Below are positions 1 through 6,620 of a DNA stretch of 16,488 nt, piece by piece (positions within the stretch are counted from its first letter, which is position 1; the number at the start of each line of letters is the position of its first letter). The stretch is taken from contig CAMWVM010000008.1 in assembly GCA_947177715.1 (NCBI GenBank), forward strand, positions 1-16,488. The letters are read 5' to 3'. The translations under genes and the position numbers were made by a program. The notes beneath the pieces are model-generated. The model was not told where the DNA came from, did not search any database, and saw only the letters and a program-made list of their open reading frames with translations. The stretch comes from an uncultured Ruminococcus sp. (GTDB lineage: Bacteria; Bacillota; Clostridia; Oscillospirales; Ruminococcaceae).

Positions 1-32
1 GTTGAATGACGGGGCTATGCCCCTTATTGAAC
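1..32 (+). repeat. Short GC-rich palindromic repeat, partial copy
   Basis: An imperfect palindrome built around a GGGGC...GCCCC stem. Its last 16 bases (17-32) are found again, inverted, at 10068-10083, and the stem and flanks are similar there too. It is much more GC-rich than its surroundings and lies at the very edge of the window, so it may be part of a longer dispersed repeat. For a leftward transcript it would lie in the 5' leader just downstream of the CIRCE element. Confidence 0.5.
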
Positions 33-35
33 ATT

Positions 36-62
36 TTAGCACTCTTGAGATGTGAGTGCTAA
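36..62. promoter_or_regulatory. CIRCE element (HrcA operator)
   Basis: A perfect match to the CIRCE consensus: TTAGCACTC at 36-44, nine bases, GAGTGCTAA at 54-62. CIRCE is the binding site of the heat-shock repressor HrcA and normally sits just downstream of the promoter of groESL or hrcA-grpE-dnaK. Here a minus-strand promoter (73-100) lies upstream of it in the leftward direction, so the controlled operon most likely runs off the left edge, probably groESL. The rightward gene metF starts 170 bases away behind its own promoter and is not an expected target. Confidence 0.93.
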
Positions 63-72
63 TATAATGATT

Positions 73-100
73 ATTATACTCTTTATTTGACAAAATGCAA
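73..100 (-). promoter_or_regulatory. Sigma-A promoter of the off-window heat-shock operon
   Basis: On the minus strand, TTGCAT (plus 95-100) and TATAAT (plus 73-78) are separated by 16 bases. Transcription would start near 66 and run left through the CIRCE element, the usual arrangement for HrcA-controlled operons. The 19 bases at 70-88 recur exactly, inverted, in the fba promoter at 4847-4865. Confidence 0.7.
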
Positions 101-164
101 TAGTTGCAATAAAATATCTATTTTTTGTTTACTTTTTATTAAAAGTTGGTGCTGTTAAAATGAT

Positions 165-194
165 TTGCATTTTATGTGGATAATGTGTTATAAT
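165..194 (+). promoter_or_regulatory. Sigma-A promoter of metF
   Basis: TTGCAT (165-170), an 18-base spacer and a perfect TATAAT (189-194). The predicted start near 201 gives a short leader with the AAAGGAA ribosome binding site before the ATG at 235. I see no SAM riboswitch or T-box in the leader. Confidence 0.7.
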
Positions 195-234
195 ATCTTA
201 AAATGATTTTACTACTGGGAAAGGAATATTTATA

Positions 235-1098
235 ATGAAAATATCAAAGCTTTTTGAATCAAAGAAACCGGTTTTTTCTCTTGAGATTTTTCCACCAAAG
301 AAAAATGCAGGGGGAATTGAAACAATATATGAAACACTTGATGGTTTAAAAGATTTAAAACCTGATTTTATCAGCGTTACATACGGAGCTGGGGGAAATC
401 TTGCAGACAACTCAACTTGTGAGATATGTTCTATAATAAAAAATAAATATAACATTCTTCCGATTGCTCATTTGACTTGTGTAAATAATTCTAAGTCAGA
501 CATAGATGTTATTCTTGAAAATTTGAAAGAAGCAGGAGTCAGCAATATTCTTGCATTGCGTGGAGATATAAATCCCGATATTCCGCCAAAGGATGATTTT
601 GCCCATGCCGACGAGCTTGTTGCATATATAAAGAGCAAGGGCGATTTTGATGTTTCAGGAGCTTGCTATCCTGAAACGCACCCTGACAGTGAGGATGCAG
701 TTTCAGATATTCTTAACTTGAAGCATAAAGTTGACTGTGGAGCAGAGCATCTTATGTCACAGCTTTTCTTTAACAACGAGGACTTTTACAGTTTTCGTGA
801 AAAGGCTTGCCTTGCAGGAATAAATGTGCCGATAGAAGCAGGAATTATGCCTATTACAAATAAGAATCAAATTTTGAGAATGGCTACAATGTGTGGTGCA
901 TCAATTCCAAGAAAAATGTCCAGAATATTAAATAGATTTGAGGACAATCCAAAGGCTCTGGAAGACGCAGGAATAGCTTATGCCATAGATCAGATAATAG
1001 ATCTTATAGCAAACGGCGTTGACGGAATTCACTTATATACAATGAATAAGCCTTATATTGCACAGCGTATTTTCGCAGCTATTGAATCAATGAGATAG
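235..1098 (+). CDS. metF: Methylenetetrahydrofolate reductase
   Basis: Reduces 5,10-methylene-THF to 5-methyl-THF, feeding methionine synthesis, or the methyl branch of one-carbon metabolism in anaerobes. The protein is 287 aa, the usual size of the bacterial catalytic-domain-only enzyme, a FAD-binding TIM barrel. Family motifs are visible: FSLEIFPPK near residues 14-22 with the conserved acidic Glu17, VTYGAGG near 48-54, ILALRGD near 104-110 (the Asp that contacts the flavin), AGIMPI near 203-208, and the GIHLYTMN segment near the C-terminus. The ATG at 235 has AAAGGAA upstream and a promoter at 165-194. The next gene starts 20 bases downstream, so the two probably share a transcript. No methionine synthase or other folate gene is in the window. 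Confidence 0.95.
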   Translation: MKISKLFESKKPVFSLEIFPPKKNAGGIETIYETLDGLKDLKPDFISVTYGAGGNLADNSTCEICSIIKNKYNILPIAHLTCVNNSKSDIDVILENLKEAGVSNILALRGDINPDIPPKDDFAHADELVAYIKSKGDFDVSGACYPETHPDSEDAVSDILNLKHKVDCGAEHLMSQLFFNNEDFYSFREKACLAGINVPIEAGIMPITNKNQILRMATMCGASIPRKMSRILNRFEDNPKALEDAGIAYAIDQIIDLIANGVDGIHLYTMNKPYIAQRIFAAIESMR

Positions 1099-1118
1099 TA
1101 ATTCACGGAGGTAATCTC

Positions 1119-2171
1119 TTGCAGTTTTATAATGATATGAACAACAGCAATTTCTATAATCAATATGATTATGATCTTTTTGCGGCAAGAAAGCGTGAAA
1201 AAAGGGCGCTTTGGATTAATGCCTCAAAGCTTGGAGCACTTCTTCTGATATACAGCATGCTCAATAATTTGATGATTTCTTTGTATTATTATATTGTTTA
1301 TGCTTATAAAAATCACAGCGTTACACTAAGCTATGAAAAAGTGATAACCTATCTTCAAGGGCAAAAGGAACTTATTTCATCATCGCTGTTTATCATGTTG
1401 GGGAACTTGTTCTGCGTAGTTTTAAGTCTTTTAATAACAATTCTGATAGCTTGTCTGTTGATGAAGGTTAATTTTTCGCAAATGCTGAAACCTGAGAAAA
1501 AGCATGTTAAACAGGCGGCGGTATGGTTTCCTGCATGTATGGCAATTAACTCTGCGGTTTCGGTAGTCGTTTCTTTTTTTACCGTGTATATGGGGGAAAT
1601 GGGAATAACCGTGCCTCAATCGGATATGTCCTTATCTAAGCCCGGAGCTTTGGTTGTTATTGTGCAGATTTTATATGTAATTATAATTGGTCCTATTGTT
1701 GAGGAGTTTATTTATCGAGGAATAATTCTTACGCTTTTAAAGCCCTTTGGGAAATGGCTTGCGGTGTTTTTTTCTGCACTTATATTCGGACTGATGCACG
1801 GGAATATTCCTCAAGCGGTTTCGGCTTTTGCAGGAGCTATTGTATTCGGACTTGTTGCAGTAAAATGCAATTCCATTATTCCCACCATCATTATTCACAT
1901 AGCAAATAATTTTTTTGCAAGCTATCCTGACTTTAGTAAAGTCTATAACCTGCCGATGTGGATTTATTACGGAATAATGATTGTCTTTATGCTTGCAGGT
2001 GTTTATGTAATATTTACAAGGATAAGAGAACTTAAAATAACTGATGAGCCGCCATGTGTTCTCACTTCGGGACAGAGATACAGAATTGTGTTTACAAATG
2101 TATTTATGCTAATATATTTTGCATTAATTCTGTTGACGTTTGTGAGGTCATTTTATTACGCAAATATATGA
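1119..2171 (+). CDS. CPBP-family intramembrane metalloprotease
   Basis: A 350-aa polytopic membrane protein of the CPBP/Abi (type II CAAX prenyl endopeptidase-like) family. The three family motifs are intact: EExxxR as EEFIYR at residues 195-200, FxxxH ending at His227 (FGLMHG), and HxxxN at His260-Asn264. These are the expected metal and catalytic residues. About eight hydrophobic segments are visible, with a charged cytoplasmic N-terminus and a C-terminal hairpin. The start is TTG at 1119, chosen because ACGGAGGTAA lies at the right distance and no better start follows. In Firmicutes such proteins process peptides or act in bacteriocin immunity and cell-envelope functions; nothing here shows the substrate. 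It probably shares a transcript with metF (20-base gap). Confidence 0.88.
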   Translation: MQFYNDMNNSNFYNQYDYDLFAARKREKRALWINASKLGALLLIYSMLNNLMISLYYYIVYAYKNHSVTLSYEKVITYLQGQKELISSSLFIMLGNLFCVVLSLLITILIACLLMKVNFSQMLKPEKKHVKQAAVWFPACMAINSAVSVVVSFFTVYMGEMGITVPQSDMSLSKPGALVVIVQILYVIIIGPIVEEFIYRGIILTLLKPFGKWLAVFFSALIFGLMHGNIPQAVSAFAGAIVFGLVAVKCNSIIPTIIIHIANNFFASYPDFSKVYNLPMWIYYGIMIVFMLAGVYVIFTRIRELKITDEPPCVLTSGQRYRIVFTNVFMLIYFALILLTFVRSFYYANI

Positions 2172-2179
2172 TAAAAATC

Positions 2180-2208
2180 TTGACAGTTTTTTTGAAATGT
2201 TGTAATAT
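2180..2208 (+). promoter_or_regulatory. Sigma-A promoter of the Rrf2 gene
   Basis: A textbook promoter: TTGACA (2180-2185), 17-base spacer, TAATAT (2203-2208). It begins 8 bases after the preceding stop codon, so the Rrf2 gene is a separate transcription unit. Rrf2 proteins often autoregulate, but I see no clear dyad over this promoter. Confidence 0.8.
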
Positions 2209-2243
2209 TTAATTGTAATTAGGAAATGAAAAGGGTGAAGGAA

Positions 2244-2678
2244 TTGAAGATTTCAACCAAGGGAAGATATGCCTTAAGATTGATGCTTGACCTTGCAATG
2301 CATGATTCTGGCGGATATATTCCAATTAAAGAAATTGCAAAAAGGCAATCAATATCAGAAAAATATCTTGAACAGATTATTTCAATTCTCGGCAGAGCAG
2401 GTTTCGTTCAAAGCGTAAGAGGAGCAGGCGGAGGATATAAGCTGTCACATCCTTTGAAAAGCTATACGGTTGGTATGATTTTAAGACTGACCGAAGGAAG
2501 TCTGGCACCAGTTGCTTGTCTTGACAATAATGTGAATACCTGCGACAGAAGTTCACAGTGTGCAACGCTTATGGTGTGGGAAAAGCTGTATGAGGCAATT
2601 AACGGGGTTGTGGATTCCATTACTCTTGAAGATTTAGTGGAATATGAGAAACAGCTTGGAACAGACTATGTAATTTAA
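2244..2678 (+). CDS. Rrf2-family transcriptional regulator (IscR/CymR-like)
   Basis: A 144-aa winged-helix DNA-binding protein of the Rrf2 family, which includes IscR (Fe-S sensing), NsrR (NO) and CymR (cysteine). It opens with the family hallmark MKISTKGRYALRLMLDLA, followed by the SISEKYLEQI recognition region and the wing SVRGAGGGY. Three cysteines in the C-terminal half (92, 100 and 106, spaced C-x7-C-x5-C) lie where IscR and NsrR bind their cluster, so Fe-S or redox sensing is plausible but not proven. I chose TTG at 2244 because GGGTGAAGG precedes it and it gives the standard N-terminus; the in-frame ATG at 2226 has its Shine-Dalgarno too close. No iscS or iscU neighbours it, so the target is unknown. 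Confidence 0.9.
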   Translation: MKISTKGRYALRLMLDLAMHDSGGYIPIKEIAKRQSISEKYLEQIISILGRAGFVQSVRGAGGGYKLSHPLKSYTVGMILRLTEGSLAPVACLDNNVNTCDRSSQCATLMVWEKLYEAINGVVDSITLEDLVEYEKQLGTDYVI

Positions 2679-2700
2679 AGGGCGACACATAAAAAATTGC

Positions 2701-2729
2701 TTTACACAATTAAATAAATGTTGTATAAT
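2701..2729 (+). promoter_or_regulatory. Sigma-A promoter of the glutamine synthetase-like gene
   Basis: TTTACA (2701-2706), 17-base spacer, perfect TATAAT (2724-2729). The predicted start is near 2736, inside the hairpin at 2733-2759, and leaves a leader of about 90 bases before the ATG at 2827. Confidence 0.75.
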
Positions 2730-2732
2730 GTA

Positions 2733-2765
2733 AAGAGGAACGGCGAGGCTGTTCCTCTTAATTTT
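2733..2765 (+). terminator. Hairpin with T-run after the Rrf2 gene, in the glnA-like leader
   Basis: Arms 2733-2741 and 2751-2759 form a 9-bp stem that can be lengthened by two pairs inside the loop, followed by AATTTTT. It is well placed to terminate the Rrf2 transcript 55 bases upstream. It also overlaps the predicted start of the next transcript, which is too early to terminate that RNA but could cap its 5' end with a stem. I did not find the paired hexaloop hairpins typical of ANTAR target RNAs. Confidence 0.6.
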
Positions 2766-2826
2766 TGGCATTTTGTAATTTAAAATTTAAGCGTTTGGCT
2801 CTTTAATATATTAGGAGGTAATTTCT

Positions 2827-4146
2827 ATGAAGTATACTGAAAGGGAAGTTTTGCAGTTTGTTGAAGAGAATGATGTAAAATTTGTAAAGCTTATGTTCTG
2901 CGATATTTACGGTCAGCTTAAAACGATTTCAATTATATCAAGCGATTTGGCGAAAGCATTCTCTAATGGATTTGCGTTGGATGCATCAAAACTTAAAGGT
3001 TTTGTAGATGTTACCGAAGGTGAGCTGCGTCTTTTTCCTGACCCTGACACTCTTGCTTTATTACCTTGGCGTCCTCAGCAGGGCCGGGTCGTAAGATTTT
3101 TCTGTAACATAAAAAAACATGACGGGACACCATATGAAGGTGATGGACGTCAGTTTCTTATGGACGCTGTAAAATATGCAAGATCAAAAAATTATATTTT
3201 CATGATTGGAACTTCCTGTGAGTTTTATGTTTTTGAAACTGACGATAATGGCATGCCTACAAGTGTACCACATGATTACGCAGGATATTGTGATGTGGCT
3301 CCTGCTGACAGGGGAGAAAATCTTAGAAGAGATATATGTCTGACCCTTGAAAAAATGGATATTGCCCCTGAAAGCTCACGGCATGAAAGCGGTCCAGGAC
3401 AGAATGAAATTGACTTTCAAAGTTCTGGCGCTCTTACTGCTGCTGATAACCTTATAACTTTTAAAAATGTAGTAAAATCCGTTGCAAACAGAAACGGAAT
3501 GTATGCAACGTTTATGCCTAAACCGCTGCCTGATAATTGCGGAAGCGGACTTCATATTTATCTTTCATGCATAAACAACGGCAAAAATATTTTTAGAAAA
3601 AAACTTGGAGATCCATCTCCCGAAGCCAAGAGCATGTTAGCCGGAATTTTAAAACGTATAAGTGAAATGACGTTGTTTTTTAATGGTACGACAAATTCAT
3701 ATTCCCGATTTGGAAAGGATCTTGCTCCTAAGTATGTTTCGTGGACAAAAATGAATTATCCTCAGCTTATAAAAACACCTTTGGAGGACAGCGAGGAAAG
3801 CGAAATTTTGCTGCGTTCTCCCGATAACACATGCAATCCGTATTTTGCATTAGGACTATTAATATATGCATGTATGGAGGGCGTTGAGTGCTCTGCTGAT
3901 CTTTGTGAGGATACAAACTTTGATTTGAGAACGGCTGATGAAAAATCCTTGAAGAAGCTTGAAAAGCTTCCGACAACTTTGGAAGAGGCAATTAAAAAGG
4001 CTGAAAACAGTGATTTCCTCAAAAAATACATTCCCGAGTCTGTTCTTAAATTTCTTTTGGATGAAAAACGCAGAACATGGAAAGAACAAATGAATGCCGA
4101 TAATCCTGAGGTTTTTGACTATAATAAATACTTCTATTCCCTTTAA
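2827..4146 (+). CDS. Glutamine synthetase homologue (GSI type) with a degenerate active site
   Basis: A 439-aa protein with the full-length GSI fold: a beta-grasp N-terminal domain (MFCDIYGQL near residue 23, ELRLFPDPDTLALLPW near 66-81) and the C-terminal catalytic domain. GSI normally joins glutamate and ammonia using ATP. Compared with Salmonella GS, the n1 metal ligands are kept (E132, E187, E194), but two of three n2 ligands are lost: E129 is S130 and E357 is L328, while H269 is kept as H243. The flap glutamate E327 is L299, and the substrate or phosphate arginines R339, R344 and R355 are Y311, K316 and E326. R321 and R359 are retained (R294, R330). Normal synthetase activity is therefore unlikely, and a regulatory or altered role is inferred. 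The ORF is intact, with AGGAGGTAA before the ATG and an ANTAR regulator 43 bases downstream. Confidence 0.88.
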   Translation: MKYTEREVLQFVEENDVKFVKLMFCDIYGQLKTISIISSDLAKAFSNGFALDASKLKGFVDVTEGELRLFPDPDTLALLPWRPQQGRVVRFFCNIKKHDGTPYEGDGRQFLMDAVKYARSKNYIFMIGTSCEFYVFETDDNGMPTSVPHDYAGYCDVAPADRGENLRRDICLTLEKMDIAPESSRHESGPGQNEIDFQSSGALTAADNLITFKNVVKSVANRNGMYATFMPKPLPDNCGSGLHIYLSCINNGKNIFRKKLGDPSPEAKSMLAGILKRISEMTLFFNGTTNSYSRFGKDLAPKYVSWTKMNYPQLIKTPLEDSEESEILLRSPDNTCNPYFALGLLIYACMEGVECSADLCEDTNFDLRTADEKSLKKLEKLPTTLEEAIKKAENSDFLKKYIPESVLKFLLDEKRRTWKEQMNADNPEVFDYNKYFYSL

Positions 4147-4189
4147 ATAAGACGAACAGAGTTTCAGATTATTAAAAGGGGGATTTGAT

Positions 4190-4762
4190 TTGGATAGAAT
4201 TTTGATTGTTTCCAGCAATGAAAAAGCCTCCGCAGCAATAATTACACTGGTTAAAGAGGCGTTTCCGGAATGCAGTCCGTCAATGGTTTCTTCGGGACTT
4301 GAAGCAAGGCGTATTGCAGGGCAGAACAATTATGATGCTGTTATAATAAACTGTCCTCTTTCAGATGAATATGGATTTGACGTTGCGGAACTTGTTTGTG
4401 ATTCCTCTATGGCAAGTTGTATAATGATAGTCAAAAATGACAACGCTGATGTTGTAAGCGAACGCATGGAGGATTTGGGCGTTATGGTAATTCAAAAGCC
4501 ATTAAGTCGTAATCTGTTCTTTAGAACCATGAAGTTTATTAACGCTTCAAGGAAACGTCTGTTAGGACTTCAGACAGAAAATTTAAAGCTGCATAAAAAG
4601 CTGGAGGAAATAAGAACAATAAACAGAGCTAAGCTGGCGATTATGCAGTATCTTGGTTTTACTGAACAGCAAGCACACAGATATCTGGAAAAACAAGCAA
4701 TGGATTTGAGATGTACAAAAATTGAAGTCGCACTTAAAGTAATAAAGATGTATGAAAGTTAA
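4190..4762 (+). CDS. ANTAR-domain RNA-binding regulator with a pseudo-receiver domain
   Basis: A 190-aa protein. Residues 1-118 or so form a response-regulator receiver fold, 120-142 a coiled-coil linker, and about 135-190 an ANTAR domain (AKLAIMQYLGFTEQQAHRYL, then a helix ending in EVALKVI). ANTAR domains bind paired hexaloop RNA hairpins and prevent transcription termination. The receiver is degenerate: the acidic pair after the first strand is SSN (residues 8-10), and the phospho-acceptor Asp is Asn54 (VIINCPL). The conserved Lys survives as K103 in QKP. Signalling by phosphorylation is thus unlikely, and control by protein contact or ligand is more plausible. ANTAR proteins next to glutamine synthetase genes are a known clostridial arrangement in nitrogen control. 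The start is TTG at 4190 behind AAGGGGGA. It is probably co-transcribed with the gene upstream. Confidence 0.9.
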   Translation: MDRILIVSSNEKASAAIITLVKEAFPECSPSMVSSGLEARRIAGQNNYDAVIINCPLSDEYGFDVAELVCDSSMASCIMIVKNDNADVVSERMEDLGVMVIQKPLSRNLFFRTMKFINASRKRLLGLQTENLKLHKKLEEIRTINRAKLAIMQYLGFTEQQAHRYLEKQAMDLRCTKIEVALKVIKMYES

Positions 4763-4833
4763 ATTAATGCGGGAAAATATGTATATAAATTGTGAAAAAA
4801 TAATTTTGCAAATGTTAAATTAATTAAATACCA

Positions 4834-4862
4834 TTGCAATTTAACAAAATAAAGAGTATAAT
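4834..4862 (+). promoter_or_regulatory. Sigma-A promoter of the aldolase gene
   Basis: TTGCAA (4834-4839), 17-base spacer, TATAAT (4857-4862). The 19 bases 4847-4865, covering the end of the spacer and the -10 box, are identical to those in the leftward heat-shock promoter at 70-88. The surrounding DNA is extremely AT-rich, as expected for a strongly expressed glycolytic gene. Confidence 0.75.
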
Positions 4863-4907
4863 AATTAAGGTTTATTTTAGTTAATTAAAAATATGGAGGG
4901 TGTTAAA

Positions 4908-5880
4908 ATGTTAGTTTCTGCAAAGGAAATGCTGACTAAAGCTATTGAAGGTAAATATGCTGTAGGTCAGTTCAACATCAACAATTTGGAATGGACAAAA
5001 GCAATTCTTCTTACAGCTGAAGAATTGAAGTCACCAGTAATTCTCGGTGTTTCTGAGGGTGCAGGCAAATATATGACAGGATATAAAACTGTTGTTGGTA
5101 TGGTTGAAGGAATGATTGAAGAACTGAATATTACTGTTCCTGTTGCTCTTCACCTTGACCACGGTTCATTTGAGGGTGCAAAGGCTTGTATCAACGCAGG
5201 TTTTTCATCAATCATGTTTGATGGTTCACATTATCCTATTGAAGAAAATATTGCTAAAACAACAGCACTTGTAAACGCTTGTGACGTTTTGGGAATTTCT
5301 CTTGAAGCTGAGGTTGGTTCAATCGGCGGAGAAGAAGACGGCGTTGTTGGTGCCGGTGAATGTGCTGATCCTGACGAGTGTAAGGCTATAGCTGATTTGG
5401 GAGTAACAATGCTTGCTGCTGGAATTGGTAATATTCATGGTAAATATCCTGAAAACTGGGCAGGTCTTTCATTTGAAACTCTTGCTGTGTAAGGCTATAG
5501 CTGATTTGGGAGTAACAATGCTTGCTGCTGGAATTGGTAATATTCATGGTAAATATCCTGAAAACTGGGCAGGTCTTTCATTTGAAACTCTTGCTGCTGT
5601 CAAGGATAAGGTTGGAGATATGCCATTGGTTCTTCACGGCGGTACAGGAATTCCTGCTGACATGATTAAGAAAGCAATTTCACTTGGCGTTGCTAAGATC
5701 AATGTTAACACAGAGTGTCAGCTTTCATTTGCTGAGGCTACAAGAAAATATATCGAAGAAGGTAAGGACCTTCAGGGTAAGGGCTTTGACCCAAGAAAAC
5801 TTCTTGCTCCTGGATTTGAGGCTATTAAGGCTACAGTTAAGGAAAAGATGGAACTGTTCGGTTCAATCGGCAAGGCTTAA
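4908..5880 (+). pseudogene. fba: Class II fructose-bisphosphate aldolase, frame broken by a tandem duplication
   Basis: Zinc-dependent aldolase that splits fructose 1,6-bisphosphate in glycolysis. Family motifs are present: HLDHG with its zinc-site His and catalytic Asp, FDGSHYP, GNIHGKY (zinc His), LHGGTGIP and INVNTE (phosphate and substrate loops). The start is ATG 4908 behind GGAGGG; the ATG at 4893 lies before that site. An exact 109-bp tandem duplication (5378-5487 repeated at 5487-5596) shifts the frame and creates a stop at 5490-5492. The first reading frame therefore yields 194 aa and lacks LHGGTG and INVNTE. Removing one copy restores a normal 287-aa enzyme, and the rest shows no decay. 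Loss of such a central gene is improbable, so a recent reversible event or an assembly error is likely. Confidence 0.9.
5378..5596 (+). repeat. Exact 109-bp tandem duplication inside fba
   Basis: Bases 5378-5487 and 5487-5596 are identical, sharing a single G at the junction. The repeat unit is 109 bp, not a multiple of three, so it frameshifts the aldolase. There is no mismatch between copies and only one base of homology at the junction. Confidence 0.97.
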
Positions 5881-5893
5881 TTTTTGATATCCG

Positions 5894-5916
5894 AGAGGAG
5901 AGGTTTTCTCTCCTCT
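5894..5916 (+). terminator. Hairpin after fba, weak terminator
   Basis: A 9-bp perfect stem (5894-5902 with 5908-5916) and a 5-base loop, 13 bases after the aldolase stop codon. The T-run expected after the stem is missing, so it may be a leaky terminator or a 3'-end-stabilising stem. No good promoter is seen between it and the riboswitch, so some fba transcripts may continue into queT. Confidence 0.5.
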
Positions 5917-5932
5917 TGAAATAAATTAAATA

Positions 5933-5973
5933 CGAGTGTAACCTTGCTTAACCACTCGCTAATAAAAACAAGG
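5933..5973 (+). ncRNA. PreQ1-I-like riboswitch in the queT leader
   Basis: An H-type pseudoknot is visible. P1 pairs 5933-5938 with 5953-5958 (CGAGTG/CACTCG). The loop then gives CCTTG (5942-5946), which pairs with CAAGG (5969-5973) as P2. An A-rich tail (5959-5968) joins P1 to P2, and a C (5947) follows the P2 strand where preQ1-I riboswitches place the ligand-pairing cytosine. P2 includes the Shine-Dalgarno of queT (AAGGAGAG, 5970-5977), so ligand binding would block translation. The gene downstream is a queuosine precursor transporter, the classic target. I identified it by eye, without a covariance model. Confidence 0.85.
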
Positions 5974-5983
5974 AGAGATTGAT

Positions 5984-6499
5984 ATGTCTAAATTTAATTC
6001 ACACAGAATTGCAACTATTGGTGTAGTTGCGGCAATTTATGTGGTAGTCACTATTGTCGGAGCTGATTTGTCCTATGGACCTATCCAGTTCAGAGTTGCG
6101 GAAGCGCTCATGCTTTTGTGCTTTTTCAATAAGGATCACATATTTTCATTAACCATTGGCTGTTTTATGGCCAATATATTCAGCACAGTAGGACTTGTCG
6201 ATACAGTTATCGGAACATTTGCTACGCTTATTTCAGCGATAATGATTTATTTGTTCCGCAAAGAAGATAATACTGTAAGAATGATTATATGTTCACTTTT
6301 CCCTGTTATAGCAAATGGATTGTTGGTGGGTGCAGAGTTAAATCTTGTGCTGAAATTTCCGTTCTGGCTTTCAGTTGTGGAAGTTGCATTTGGAGAATTT
6401 GTGTGTGTTACTGTTTTGGGTGTAATTGTTTTCAGACTTTTGTCAAAGAATAAAGGGTTTATGAAACTGATTATAGCGGAACAGACATTTAAAGCGTAA
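5984..6499 (+). CDS. queT: QueT-family queuosine precursor transporter
   Basis: A 171-aa membrane protein with about five or six hydrophobic helices. The signature SYGPIQFRVAEALMLL (near residues 30-45) is characteristic of the QueT family, the substrate-binding S component of an ECF-type importer for queuine or preQ1-type precursors used in tRNA wobble modification. Its length is normal for the family. The start is ATG 5984, whose Shine-Dalgarno lies inside the preQ1-like pseudoknot at 5933-5973, so expression should fall when preQ1 is plentiful. The shared ECF energising module is not in the window. A strong terminator follows at once. Confidence 0.93.
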   Translation: MSKFNSHRIATIGVVAAIYVVVTIVGADLSYGPIQFRVAEALMLLCFFNKDHIFSLTIGCFMANIFSTVGLVDTVIGTFATLISAIMIYLFRKEDNTVRMIICSLFPVIANGLLVGAELNLVLKFPFWLSVVEVAFGEFVCVTVLGVIVFRLLSKNKGFMKLIIAEQTFKA

Positions 6500-6520
6500 A
6501 AAACAGTTTTTCTGTTTTTT
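6498..6520 (+). terminator. Intrinsic terminator of queT
   Basis: A stem of AAAAAACAG (6498-6506) with CTGTTTTTT (6512-6520), a five-T loop and a T-rich end. It overlaps the last bases of the queT stop codon. The stem is A/T-rich but perfectly paired. Confidence 0.75.
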
Positions 6521-6620
6521 ATATATGCGGATCAACTTGAAAGCAGCATTTTATGTGAAGAGTAAAGTCCGCCTTGGCTTTAGGATTTGAGCCATGTAAA
6601 AATATCAAATCTATAAATAT

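Noticed and set aside
5413..5880. A second ORF covering the aldolase C-terminal half
   Set aside because: Its first 25 or so residues come from the first repeat copy in the wrong frame, so it is a by-product of the duplication, not a gene.
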